A stretch of DNA of 64,000 nt from Pseudohalioglobus lutimaris (GTDB taxonomy: Bacteria; Pseudomonadota; Gammaproteobacteria; Pseudomonadales; Halieaceae): positions 62,001 to 126,000 of the forward strand of contig NZ_PKUS01000023.1 of the NCBI RefSeq assembly GCF_002866825.1. Reading direction: 5' to 3'. A program made the position numbers and the translations under genes. Below, in pieces: positions 52,495-61,717 of this stretch. The notes beneath the pieces are model-generated. The model was not told the DNA's origin, made no database searches, and saw nothing but the letters and a program-made list of their open reading frames with translations. How positions within the stretch are numbered: the first letter of the stretch is position 1; every line of letters starts with the position of its first letter.

Positions 52495-53594
52495 CAGTAG
52501 GTAATAACTGAGCGAATACCATCGCCCTCGTGCATCAAGTCAAACGCTGTATTGATCTTCTCCAGGGGCAGCGTGCGAGTAATCAACACATCGATATCAA
52601 TTTTTCCGTCCATGTACCAGTCTACAATTCTCGGTACATCCGTGCGCCCTCGAGCTCCCCCAAACATGGTGCCCTTCCAGGTACGACCATAAAGCAGATG
52701 ATATGGGTGGCCTGTGAACTCGTTGCCGTCTACTCCAATGATACAGCTTTCCCCCCATCCAATGTGACACGCGTTCATCGCCTGTCGCATGGCATCAACA
52801 TTGCCGATGCACTCGAAGGTATAATCGAGCCCTCCTCAGGTCATTTCTCTCAAATGCCCCGCTACATCGTCCACGTCTCTGGGGTTGACAAAGTCTGTCA
52901 TCCCGAACTGTGTCGCGAGATCAGCTTTGGCTGGATTGATGTCCACGCCGATGATCCGACCTACCCCTGCCATTTTCGCACCCTGAATCACATTAAGCCC
53001 GATGCCCCCCAAACCCCAGACGGTGACACTGGCGCCAGCCTCAACTTTCATTGTAAATATGACAGCACCGATGCCGGTTGTTGCTCCGCAGCCGATGTAG
53101 CAGACTTTGTCCAATGGAGCGTCCTTACGGATTTTGGCCAAAGCAATCTCAGGTACGACGGTAAAGTTGGAAAAGGTGGAACATCCCATATAGTGATAGA
53201 CAGGGCGCCCTTCAAAGGAAAATCGACTAGACTGGTCGGGCATCACTCCTCTAGCCTGTGTTTCCATCAACGCACTACACAAGTTTGTTTTCGGATGTAA
53301 GCAAAGATCACACTCCCTACACTCAGGTGTATAAAGTGGAATAACATGGTCGCCTGGCTTTAGGCCATGGACATTTCTGCCGACTTCCCTCACTACTCCG
53401 GCGCCCTCGTGGCCTAAGACCACTGGAAAGTACCCGCCAGGATTTCTCCCGTCCAGTGTATAGGCATCGGTATGGCAGACTCCCGACGCTACTATTTCGA
53501 CCAGGACCTCACCTTCTCTGGGACCCGCCAGGTCAAGCTCGACAATCTCAAGCGGTTTGTTTGCCTCAAACGCCACAGCAGCCTTAGTTTTCAT
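52494..53594 (-). pseudogene. S-(hydroxymethyl)glutathione dehydrogenase / class III alcohol dehydrogenase, in-frame TGA
   Basis: From ATG 53594 ([20 protein letters not shown]) to TGA 52494-52496, 366 codons, the usual length, interrupted only by TGA at 52836-52838 between EMT and GGLDYTFECIGNVDAMRQAM. Catalytic zinc ligands C ([12 protein letters not shown]), H (LGHEGAGVV) and a later C ([11 protein letters not shown]), the structural zinc cysteines [15 protein letters not shown], and the NAD site [19 protein letters not shown] are present. It would oxidise the formaldehyde-glutathione adduct. The stop removes the last third. Operon with the hydrolase gene. Confidence 0.85.
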
Positions 53595-54257
53595 GGACAG
53601 TATCCAAGTCATAGTGCAAAGTGCGGGGGAGCTCTTGGCAATCACCCCTGAAATTTTTATGCGTAAAGGTCAAGTGCTCAACATCACACTGAAATCCTCT
53701 GTCTGGATTGATTCGTCATCGCCTTATATTGACAATTGTTACGAACGAGTCAGTGCATTTACTAGCCGACATTTTCGATAGCTACTTGACTCAGTGGAAT
53801 GACATGTTTGGTCAAATAATGGCATTTTCGACCTTCGGATATTTTCTGCCTTGACCGGCTCCCAGGAATCTGGGGCCCTTCACAAATGAGAATTTTCACC
53901 CAATGCACTACCCAAATGCAGGGGAAAGGTCAGTTCTACACAGACCGGTTTTGACGCTAGGCTAGAAGAACAGATCTGTTGTAGCAGGATCTGTGGGCGT
54001 ACCTTCGCACCAGACAGGACAGTAGGATCAGGTACTCTGTAGTCAATCGTGTATGGTATTAGCCTGAACTCGACTGACCAGAGATGGAACTCTTCCGAGA
54101 GTTTCGCTCAGTTCAACACCAAGCACCGCTACAACTCAGAACAGATTGAGATAACTGTTATTGAAGTAGGCCTGCGAACCGCCTAGGGTCTAGCTCGCAG
54201 GCTCACTTTGGTAGAACTCCAAGAGCAGAGTCAAGGTAGGAAAACAGTAGTCTCGGC
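53595..54257. other. Intergenic region downstream of GRE gene 2
   Basis: About 660 bases. The only structured element recognised is the GRE terminator hairpin at 54170-54202. The part nearest 53600-53780 should contain the adhC-type promoter, but no clear -35/-10 pair stood out. No gene seen. Confidence 0.4.
54170..54202 (-). terminator. Hairpin downstream of GRE gene 2
   Basis: GCCTGCGA (54170-54177) pairs with TCGCAGGC (54195-54202). Homologous hairpin at 12451-12485. T-run weak. Confidence 0.5.
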
Positions 54258-56645
54258 TCAGCCCTTGTTACTACTACGCGATATCACTTCATCCTGCATC
54301 TCAGGCGACAGATCATTGAAGTACGCCGAGTAGCCCGATACCCGAATCAGCAGGTTGGGGTGCAGCTCCGGATTGTCCCGCGCCTCAATCAGGATCTTCG
54401 GATCCAGCATATTGGCCTGCACCTGCATGCCGTGGCGCTTGAAGTACACCTTGTACATGCTACCCAGTGCACTCTTGCCATCGTCACACTCGTAACTGGA
54501 GGCATCCAGCTTGATATTGAAGTTGATGCCGTTGGCAAACTTCTTGTAATCGATCCGGTTCATGGAGTTCAACAACGCAGTGGTACCTCGCTTGTCCGCT
54601 CCGTTTTCAGGCGCAAAACCCGATGCAAAAGTCTCACCAGCCCGGCGACCGTTGGGTGTAGCGCTAGTCAAACTGCCAAAATGCGTATGGGAAGTATTGG
54701 AGTACACGCCCGCCAGGTACTGGCCGCCACGGGTATTCTTGCCCAGCGCGTGAATGGAATCGGAGTAGTGATCACCGACCCACTTCATCCAGGCATCCGC
54801 CTTGGGAATGTCGTTGCCAAATTTATCGATACCTTCCAGCCTGGTCCGCACAACCTCATCCGAGAGATTGTCTTTCAGGTGCGCAACCAACTCCTCAAGG
54901 GTGAGCCACTTGTCCTCGAACACGGCACTCTCAATGGCACCCAGGGAATCGGCCACGACCGCCATACCGGTGCCCTGGATGCCGGATGAATTGTACTTCG
55001 CGCCACCCTGCGTAGAGCAAACGCCCTGCTCCAGGCAGCCTTCGAGTGTAGCGCTGGTAAGAGGGGTGGGGTGGTGCTTGGCGTGAAAACGCTCTACCGC
55101 CTGCAGATCCCGATGGAGTTTGGCTAGCTGATGTTTTGTCTGCACATCGTAGGCGTCCAGTACATCCTGCATACATGTCATTGAAGATACTGGCGGAGTC
55201 TGCGCGCCGATTAACTTACCCGACCCAATTTGACACCCTTCATTGAGTGCCATTTCCAGAGCCAGGGCCAGGTTGTACATCCCGGCATCGGTAGAACCCA
55301 GGGTCTTGCCCGGCGCTGTGGGCTCAACACAGCCGATGGCGACATAGTCCCTGGCATCCTCCAGGGAATAACCGACATTCACCATAGACTCGATGATGGT
55401 CTCGTCGTTATACATGGCGGGCGCCGAACCCGGGCCGAAGTTCACCCGGATGACCTCATCGTAGAATGCCTTGGGTGTGTTCTCGTGAATACGGACGTGG
55501 AAGTTGGGCTGGCGCATGCGTAACTCATCGGCGAGCTCCAACATAATAAAACTGAGCTCATTGGTCGCATCGTTGCCCTCGGAGTCCTGGCCCCCGATGG
55601 TAATGACTTCCCAGCTGGTCATACCGCCCAGCATTGCGCCGGTAGTTTCAGACCATACGGGAATCGTTTCACAAATTTTCACACAGAAAGCACCAAGGAG
55701 TTCCTTGGCCTCCTCCCGGGTGATGACGCCATCTGCCAGGTCCTGCTCATAGTACGGATTCAGGAACTGGTCTATACGACCTGGGCAGGTCGTCTCCCCG
55801 GCAGTTTCCTGGAATATCGCGATATGTACCAAGGTCATACATTGGACCGCTTCGTAAAAGCTGGAGGCTCCGTGACGAGGCACGCGAGTACAAACTTCCG
55901 CGATCTTTTCCAACTCCTGACGACGCACAGGATCCCTTTCATCGCTTGCAACTCGCGTGGCCTCCGCGGCATAACGGTCACCAAATTCACCTAGTGCCTC
56001 CATGGAGATCTTCACGCCACGGTAGAACTCGAGTTTTTCCGGATCCGTGGTTTGTGCCTCGAAGGCCTCCACCTCGGCGATGATGCCCTCAGCACCCAAT
56101 CGAATAATCTTCTCGTAGCCAGGTGCCAGGTGCGCGATGCCTCCAGCCTCATACAATTGGTACTGCAGTGCCTCGCCCTGCTCTTTCGCAAAACGCGCAC
56201 GATCTTCGTTGTTATCGAATGCAAGAACTGCTGTGTTTCTTGTGAGCCAATATGGAATAGTTAATGCCAGTTTAATCCGATCAAGAAACTTGATATTGAG
56301 AGGGTTAACTCTGCGGGTGGGGATCTTGAAGATTTCCATCATCGGCGCAATGCCGGTCATCTCGGGATAGATGATGCCACCAACGCGATGGGCGGTGAAG
56401 TTGCCGACGACAAGCTCTTCCGGGTAGATTTCCACTGTCTTGTTTCTCAAAACATGGCGGGTAGCCTCGGCGATAAACTCGGGGCGGGACTTCGCCTGAT
56501 TGTTTTTGTTCTTGCTGAACTGTGTCCAGAGCATCGCGCGTTCAATACAGGCTGCGTACTCCTCTGCTTGCACTGCCTTCTTCAGGTTCGGCACCCTTGT
56601 AACGGCCTTGCTAGTCGATTTCTGGGGATCCACTATCGCATTCAT
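54258..56645 (-). CDS. Glycyl radical enzyme, pyruvate-formate-lyase-like (GRE 2)
   Basis: 795 residues, usual for the family; ATG at 56645 after GAGGAGAGCGAG. N-terminal PFL domain with IERAMLW, PEELVVGN and YPEMTG; catalytic loop AIGCVEPTAPGKTLG with thiyl C439 and neighbouring E441, as in glycerol/hydroxyproline/propanediol dehydratases and several lyases (not PFL, which has two cysteines); C-terminal glycyl loop LLIRVSGYSAYF with G771. So a radical eliminase or decarboxylase rather than PFL. Substrate not deducible. It needs a radical-SAM activase and no oxygen; neither an activase gene nor a microcompartment is in the window. An AraC gene lies upstream. Confidence 0.9.
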   Translation of the reverse strand: MNAIVDPQKSTSKAVTRVPNLKKAVQAEEYAACIERAMLWTQFSKNKNNQAKSRPEFIAEATRHVLRNKTVEIYPEELVVGNFTAHRVGGIIYPEMTGIAPMMEIFKIPTRRVNPLNIKFLDRIKLALTIPYWLTRNTAVLAFDNNEDRARFAKEQGEALQYQLYEAGGIAHLAPGYEKIIRLGAEGIIAEVEAFEAQTTDPEKLEFYRGVKISMEALGEFGDRYAAEATRVASDERDPVRRQELEKIAEVCTRVPRHGASSFYEAVQCMTLVHIAIFQETAGETTCPGRIDQFLNPYYEQDLADGVITREEAKELLGAFCVKICETIPVWSETTGAMLGGMTSWEVITIGGQDSEGNDATNELSFIMLELADELRMRQPNFHVRIHENTPKAFYDEVIRVNFGPGSAPAMYNDETIIESMVNVGYSLEDARDYVAIGCVEPTAPGKTLGSTDAGMYNLALALEMALNEGCQIGSGKLIGAQTPPVSSMTCMQDVLDAYDVQTKHQLAKLHRDLQAVERFHAKHHPTPLTSATLEGCLEQGVCSTQGGAKYNSSGIQGTGMAVVADSLGAIESAVFEDKWLTLEELVAHLKDNLSDEVVRTRLEGIDKFGNDIPKADAWMKWVGDHYSDSIHALGKNTRGGQYLAGVYSNTSHTHFGSLTSATPNGRRAGETFASGFAPENGADKRGTTALLNSMNRIDYKKFANGINFNIKLDASSYECDDGKSALGSMYKVYFKRHGMQVQANMLDPKILIEARDNPELHPNLLIRVSGYSAYFNDLSPEMQDEVISRSSNKG

Positions 56646-56711
56646 CTCGCTCTCCTCACGTCTATGTCGGTTATCCAGCCTTAGCTATCCCGCGGTCTGG
56701 CACACAGGTAA

Positions 56712-56758
56712 ATGTATACCGCCCTCAGCAGGCTGTCAGGGCAGAATGGCTTAAAGTT
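56712..56758 (-). promoter_or_regulatory. Promoter of GRE 2 with conserved 25-bp box
   Basis: On the minus strand the box (56758 down to 56734) begins AACTTTAAGCCATTCTGCCC and ends CTGACA, a -35-like hexamer. Seventeen bases later is TACATT within TATACAT (56712-56718). The identical box at identical distance precedes GRE 1 (60624-60670). The box is a probable activator site, perhaps for the neighbouring AraC protein. Confidence 0.7.
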
Positions 56759-56888
56759 CCGGCGCCTGCAGAAATACAGATGATATTTCTCCATAATTTT
56801 CTTTATTATCAATATGATAGAACTTGCAAATCAGCTCAACGCCAAAAACAATACATGGCTATTTACGTTAGGATTGCCCACTATTCTG

Positions 56889-57911
56889 TTACTGATACCT
56901 TTGCCTAAAATCCGTAAAACTGACCCCCGCCTCCTTCTTGAATAATCGGCCGAAGCTGTTTACATCACGAAATCCCAGCCTTTCGGACAATTCCGACATG
57001 GAACATTCCGTGTGGGCTGCCTCCCAGAAAGCCTCATCCATGCGATACATGGTGAGCTCACGGCTAAAGGAGGTACATGCCGCCTGCAGGTATCGTTTTA
57101 AGGTGGGAAGCGTCGTAAAGAGCTGTTGTGCACAATCCTCCTGCTTGTAGAATCCACGGGAAAAGAGCGTCCGCAGTTCATTCAAACCGCCCTTGTTGGC
57201 CGGCAGCTGATTCAGTTGTGCCTGCAATACGCGCCGAGTTGCATTAGCCGACACCGGATCGGCATTCGGAATAGGCAATGCAAGAAGATCTTTGTGAATC
57301 CATATCTGGTCTGCATGTTGATTCCATTCTATCTGGCCATCAAAGAACTGCCGCCACTCTTCTGCATAATCCGGTGGCGAGCCTTGCACCCTCACAAATA
57401 GTGAACTGGTATACTTCCGCGCCGCCTCGCCCCCAATCTGGAGTACAGACTGGAAAAATATTGAGAAATACGCTTCCAGCGAATGTCTCAGAATCGGGTC
57501 ACGTGTGAATTCAGGATGGATAGTTAGGCAGCAATACTCGTGAGTATCTCGGCGCTGAACATAAAAGATTGGGGATACAAGTAATGGATAGTTCTCCTGG
57601 ATATCAACCACCTGCTCCCAAGTCACGCAATTTAATGCAAGTAGACCGAGAAGCCCATGCGAAGCTACGGGAAGTCGAAGCCCAAACTGAAACCCCCAAT
57701 CGCTTGCGATCCCTGCTACGACATCGGCGATTAGTCGATACTGTTGCCATGTAATGTGCAGATCAACATCATCGATATCTTGTAGACTGAGACCGGCGCC
57801 GTGTAGCAGTTCTTCTGTAGATAGCCCAAGTTCAAGCCCATACTCATAAAGATGAACTGGATGTAGCACCCAGGGAAATAGGGAGTCCTGGCCACCTATT
57901 AACTTTTTCAT
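56889..57911 (-). CDS. AraC-family regulator between the two GRE genes
   Basis: 340 residues, unrelated in detail to the other three AraC proteins. N-terminal effector domain (LHPVHLYEYGLELGLSTEEL LHGAGLSLQDIDD, FQFGLRLPVASHGLLGLLAL) of the arabinose-binding-like type; C-terminal HTH with LFTTLPTLKRYLQAACTSFS and SELSERLGFRDVNSFGRLFKKEAGVSFTDFR. Placed between two GRE genes on the same strand, it is the obvious candidate to bind the box shared by their promoters. Its ATG at 57911 has no strong ribosome binding site. Confidence 0.9.
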   Translation of the reverse strand: MKKLIGGQDSLFPWVLHPVHLYEYGLELGLSTEELLHGAGLSLQDIDDVDLHITWQQYRLIADVVAGIASDWGFQFGLRLPVASHGLLGLLALNCVTWEQVVDIQENYPLLVSPIFYVQRRDTHEYCCLTIHPEFTRDPILRHSLEAYFSIFFQSVLQIGGEAARKYTSSLFVRVQGSPPDYAEEWRQFFDGQIEWNQHADQIWIHKDLLALPIPNADPVSANATRRVLQAQLNQLPANKGGLNELRTLFSRGFYKQEDCAQQLFTTLPTLKRYLQAACTSFSRELTMYRMDEAFWEAAHTECSMSELSERLGFRDVNSFGRLFKKEAGVSFTDFRQRYQ

Positions 57912-58096
57912 TTTTATTCAGGCCGCTATCAAAACCAATTATGCCACGTGTAAGTTGGCCATGGGGTTTATGTAGAAAATACTAATGTATACGCTAATTG
58001 TCGCTCACGCATCTAACAACTTTATTGAGAAATACTGCGCTTCCGGTCGTCGAAAGTAAAGACAGAATCAACATCACGAACACTTGTTTACAGCAT

Positions 58097-58121
58097 AAAA
58101 AAGCGGCGCCCGAAGGCGCCG
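58097..58121 (-). terminator. Strong rho-independent terminator of GRE 1
   Basis: On the minus strand CGGCGCC-TTCG-GGCGCCG (7-bp stem with UUCG tetraloop) then CTTTTTTA, 26 bases beyond the GRE 1 stop codon. Confidence 0.9.
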
Positions 58122-58146
58122 TAAATAGCCTCTTTAGCAGCAAGAG

Positions 58147-60555
58147 TTAACCTTTGTTTGAGCTGCGCCCGATCACTTCATCCTGCATTTCCGGTGACAG
58201 ATCGTTGAAGTACGCCGAGTAGCCCGATACCCGAATCAGCAGGTTAGGGTGCAGCTCCGGGTTATCCCGCGCCTCAATCAGGATCTTCGGATCCAGCATA
58301 TTGGCCTGCACCTGCATACCGTGCCGCTTGAAGTACACCTTATACAAGCTGGCTAGCGCATCTCGTCCCTCTTCACAGTCGTAACTGGAGGCATCCAGCT
58401 TGATATTGAAATTAATACCATTGGCGAACTTCTTGTAGTCGATGCGGTTCATGGAATTCAACAACGCAGTGGTACCTCGCTTGTCCGCGCCGTTCTCCGG
58501 CGCAAAGCCTGAGGCATACGTTTCGCCCGCCCTACGGCCATTAGGCAAGGCACCAACCAGGCCACCAAAGTGGGTGTGTGAGGTGTTGGAATACACGCCC
58601 GCCAGATGCTGGCCCCCACGGGTATTCTTACCCAGGGCGTGAATAGAATCGGAGTAGTGATCACCGACCCACTTCATCCAGGCATCCGCCTTGGGGATAT
58701 CGTTGCCAAATTTATCGATACCTTCCAGTCTGGTCCGCACAACCTCATCTGAGAGATCGTCTTTCAGGTGAGCGACCAGCTCTTCAAGGGTGAGCCAGCC
58801 GTCGTCGAACACGGCGCTCTCAATGGCCCCCAGGGAATCGGCGACTGTCGCCATACCACAGCCCTGGATACCGGAGAAATTGTATATCGCGCCTCCACTG
58901 GTCGAACAAACACCGCTCTCCACACAGCCCTCGACCATGCTGCTAGTCAGTGGGGTGGGATGATGCTCAGCGTGAAAACGTTCGATCGCTTCCAGGTCAC
59001 GGCGTAGCTTGCCCAGCTGATGCTTCACCTGGGTATCGTAGGCGGCAACAAAGTCGTCCATCGAGTGCATTTCACTAGCCGGAGGAGTCGCCGCTCCTAT
59101 TTGCTTCGAGCTGTGGAACTGTTTGCCTTCGTTAAGGGCCAGCTCCACCGCCAGAGGCATGTTGTACATCCCGGCGTCGGTAGAAGCCAGTGACTTGCCC
59201 GGCGCCGTGGGCTCAACACAGCCAATGGCCACATAGTTTCGAGCGTCCTCCAGTGAATATCCCACGCTCATCATAGACTCGATGATGGTCTCGTCGTTAT
59301 ACATCGCGGGAGCGGACCCAGCACCAAAGTTGATGCGAATCACCTCGTCGTAGAATGCCTTGGGTGTGTTCTCGTGAATACGTACGTGGAAGTTGGGCTG
59401 ACGCATGCGCAACTCATCGGCGAGCTCTAGCAGAACGTAACTCAGCTCATTGGTCGCATCGTTGCCCTCGGAGTCCTGGCCACCGATGGTCACTACCTCC
59501 CAGCTGGTCAGTCCACCGAGCGTGCTGGTAGCGACGTCTGAATGCATAGGGATGGTTTCGCACAACTTGACACAGAACGCCCCCAGGATTTCCTTGGCCT
59601 GCGCACGATCGATACGCGCTTCTGCAAGGTCCTTTTCATAATAGGGTCTCAGGAACTGGTCAATACGGCCCGGGCAGGTCGTTTCGCCAAACGTTTCCTG
59701 AAAGATGGCAATATGGGCAAGTGTCATTGACTGCACTGCCTCGTGGAAGTTCGTTGCTCCCTGCCGTGGCACACGAGAGCACACCGCTGCAATGTCCAGA
59801 AGCTCTTGCTTTCGTACCGGATCGCTCTCCTGCACGGCCATTGCCTTGGCCTCCGCCGCATAGCGATCGCCGAATTCCGCCAGTCCACTCATGGCGATTT
59901 TGACTGACCGGTAGAAATCCAGTTTCTCAGGATCGCTGGTTTGAGCTTCCATCGATGCCACTTCATCGATAATACCTTGCGCACCAACCTTGATCAGCTT
60001 TTCGTAGTCGGGAGCGAGGTGAGCAATGCCACCAGCTTCATAGACCTGATATTGGAGCGCTTCACCCTGCTCTGCAGCGAAGCGGAAGCGATCTTTCATG
60101 TTGTCAAATGCGCGGTAAGCTGCGTTCTTATTGAGCCAATAAGGTACCTTGGAGGCCAGTTTGAACCGATCCCAGAGGCTGATCTCGAGCGGATTAACTC
60201 TGCGCTTGGGTAAACCGAACGCCTCGACCATTACCTGAATACCGGCGAGCTCGGGGTAGCAGAACCCTGCCACGCGCTTGGAGGTGAAATTTCCGACGAT
60301 CAGTTCACGTGGGTAAATTTTGACACTTTTGTGATTCAGTACATGGCGGGTGGCCTCTGCGATACGAACAGCAGGGGTCTTGCCCCTATTGCGCTTGTCC
60401 TTGTCGTACTCCGTCCAGAGCAAGGCGCGCTCAATACAGGCGCCATTGGTTTCGCTCTGGACTGCCTTTTTTAGTGCTTCAACTCGTTCACTCGGCGGCT
60501 GGGCACAGCGGTCAGAGTTCGTGGCAATAAGATCTTTATTGATAGGGGCATTCAT
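58147..60555 (-). CDS. Glycyl radical enzyme, pyruvate-formate-lyase-like (GRE 1)
   Basis: 802 residues; ATG at 60555 with GAGGACG upstream. Same architecture as GRE 2: IERALLW, RELIVGN, CYPELAG, GGQDSEGNDATNELSYVLLE, catalytic AIGCVEPTAPGKSLAS (C446, E448) and glycyl loop RVSGYSAYF (G778). Compared with GRE 2 the N-terminal 500 residues are clearly diverged while the last 220 are almost identical, also at the DNA level. Differences near the active site (for example MHSDVATSTLGG versus VWSETTGAMLGG) suggest distinct substrates. Own promoter and terminator, so a separate transcript. No activase gene adjacent. Confidence 0.9.
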   Translation of the reverse strand: MNAPINKDLIATNSDRCAQPPSERVEALKKAVQSETNGACIERALLWTEYDKDKRNRGKTPAVRIAEATRHVLNHKSVKIYPRELIVGNFTSKRVAGFCYPELAGIQVMVEAFGLPKRRVNPLEISLWDRFKLASKVPYWLNKNAAYRAFDNMKDRFRFAAEQGEALQYQVYEAGGIAHLAPDYEKLIKVGAQGIIDEVASMEAQTSDPEKLDFYRSVKIAMSGLAEFGDRYAAEAKAMAVQESDPVRKQELLDIAAVCSRVPRQGATNFHEAVQSMTLAHIAIFQETFGETTCPGRIDQFLRPYYEKDLAEARIDRAQAKEILGAFCVKLCETIPMHSDVATSTLGGLTSWEVVTIGGQDSEGNDATNELSYVLLELADELRMRQPNFHVRIHENTPKAFYDEVIRINFGAGSAPAMYNDETIIESMMSVGYSLEDARNYVAIGCVEPTAPGKSLASTDAGMYNMPLAVELALNEGKQFHSSKQIGAATPPASEMHSMDDFVAAYDTQVKHQLGKLRRDLEAIERFHAEHHPTPLTSSMVEGCVESGVCSTSGGAIYNFSGIQGCGMATVADSLGAIESAVFDDGWLTLEELVAHLKDDLSDEVVRTRLEGIDKFGNDIPKADAWMKWVGDHYSDSIHALGKNTRGGQHLAGVYSNTSHTHFGGLVGALPNGRRAGETYASGFAPENGADKRGTTALLNSMNRIDYKKFANGINFNIKLDASSYDCEEGRDALASLYKVYFKRHGMQVQANMLDPKILIEARDNPELHPNLLIRVSGYSAYFNDLSPEMQDEVIGRSSNKG

Positions 60556-60623
60556 TCTGACGTCCTCACACTTTGTTTAATCGTCCAAGCCTTAGCCATG
60601 CTGCAGGCTGTTACGTGACCCAA

Positions 60624-60670
60624 ATGTATATTGCCTCATAGATAGTGTCAGGGCAGAATGGCTTAAAGTT
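60624..60670 (-). promoter_or_regulatory. Promoter of GRE 1 with conserved 25-bp box
   Basis: Same 25-base box (60670 down to 60646) as at GRE 2, ending CTGACA; 17 bases later TACATT within TATACAT (60624-60630). Between box and -10 the sequences differ, so conservation is selective. Confidence 0.7.
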
Positions 60671-60926
60671 AATGCCTATTTTGTGATGGATAGACAAATT
60701 ATTAGCTTTTATATATATATATCAAATAGTTAACAACTACATTTTGGCTCACGCTCTCACGCAACGCTCTTGTAATATCGTTCGGATATTCGGATATTCT
60801 GGTGCAATTCAACTAAAATTAGCATTAGTAGCGCAGCTCGAGTGCTGCAACACCAAAGTGGATTCTTTAGCATTTCGAATCCTATATCGGGTTACTCGAC
60901 GTACCAGAACTAACTAGTCAGAAGCT

Positions 60927-61676
60927 ATGATTGTCCAACTCTCTATTTCTCATGATCTCAGTCGATGGCTGGGGATGGATTTGCCAAAGCTCATACGCAG
61001 AGGGAGTGACGTTATCGGCGCGCAGCGGATCGCCAATACTGAGGATGTGGTGAGCTGGCAATGTCATCTAATCACAAGTAGTCAAAGCCATAGTCCGTAC
61101 CACACGGTAGTGGCAGTGCAACCCGTTAGTCATTATGCGTTATTGATTCCTTACCTACACCGCCCTACTCAAGACCAGCTCGCCGGCGATCTGATTTATC
61201 GCTGGGGCAATGAACTAATGCATAGGATGGTCGACACCAGAGCTATCCAACAGTCTGACGTAGTAACTGTCGCCGAGCAGTTCAAGACCAGTCCCCGTAG
61301 CATCGAATGGTACCTAAATAGCGATCAGGACCTGTTGGAGCGGGCCAGCTCCACCGAGCAGTGGATAGATGGTTATCTGGAAGCTTTTGAACTGAACTAT
61401 CTCGAGGAGGACCATGCAATCGACGTGGGAGCTCACATCAATAGTCAATCAATCACCAGGGATGGCATGCAGGATGATGACTCCGCGGTTGTGGGATTCG
61501 TAAATGACGGCCTGTATCGCTTTGCAAATGGCCTCTGCACCCGACTGTTTGAGAACACTATAGAAGGCAACTATCCCTACCCATGGGCGGAGGATCCACC
61601 CCGAGAGATTTTCCCAGGACCTGCTGAACAAGGTGGCGCCGAGCTCTTCTCGATAGACCATCTAAGCAGTAAGTAG
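60927..61676 (+). CDS. Hypothetical protein, DUF6933-like N-terminus
   Basis: 249 residues. The start MIVQLSISHDLSRWLGMDLP K, followed by WQCHLITSS and VAVQPVSHYALLIPYLHRP, resembles a family (DUF6933) of small cytoplasmic proteins of unknown role, but here with a longer C-terminal part containing RSIEWYLNSDQDLLERASSTEQWIDGYLEAF. No signal peptide or membrane segment. ATG at 60927; ribosome binding site weak. Upstream about 370 bases hold the GRE 1 promoter on the other strand and an AT-rich tract. Confidence 0.55.
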   Translation: MIVQLSISHDLSRWLGMDLPKLIRRGSDVIGAQRIANTEDVVSWQCHLITSSQSHSPYHTVVAVQPVSHYALLIPYLHRPTQDQLAGDLIYRWGNELMHRMVDTRAIQQSDVVTVAEQFKTSPRSIEWYLNSDQDLLERASSTEQWIDGYLEAFELNYLEEDHAIDVGAHINSQSITRDGMQDDDSAVVGFVNDGLYRFANGLCTRLFENTIEGNYPYPWAEDPPREIFPGPAEQGGAELFSIDHLSSK

Positions 61677-61717
61677 CGATCCATCGGACTTTCTATCTCG
61701 CCATATGGATATTCGAC

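Noticed and set aside
54258-60555. Several long open frames antisense to the GRE genes (for example 54360-54989 on the plus strand).
   Set aside because: They overlap conserved, motif-bearing coding sequence, have no recognisable families, and arise from codon bias on the opposite strand.
54258-60555. Assigning the GREs to pyruvate formate-lyase or to choline trimethylamine-lyase.
   Set aside because: The catalytic loop has one cysteine with glutamate (GCVEP), not the two adjacent cysteines of PFL; the glutamate is shared by many eliminases, so CutC cannot be singled out without a similarity network.
60708-60723. TATATA-rich tract upstream of GRE 1.
   Set aside because: Ordinary AT-rich promoter-side DNA; lies beyond the conserved box and shows no symmetry beyond the dinucleotide repeat.
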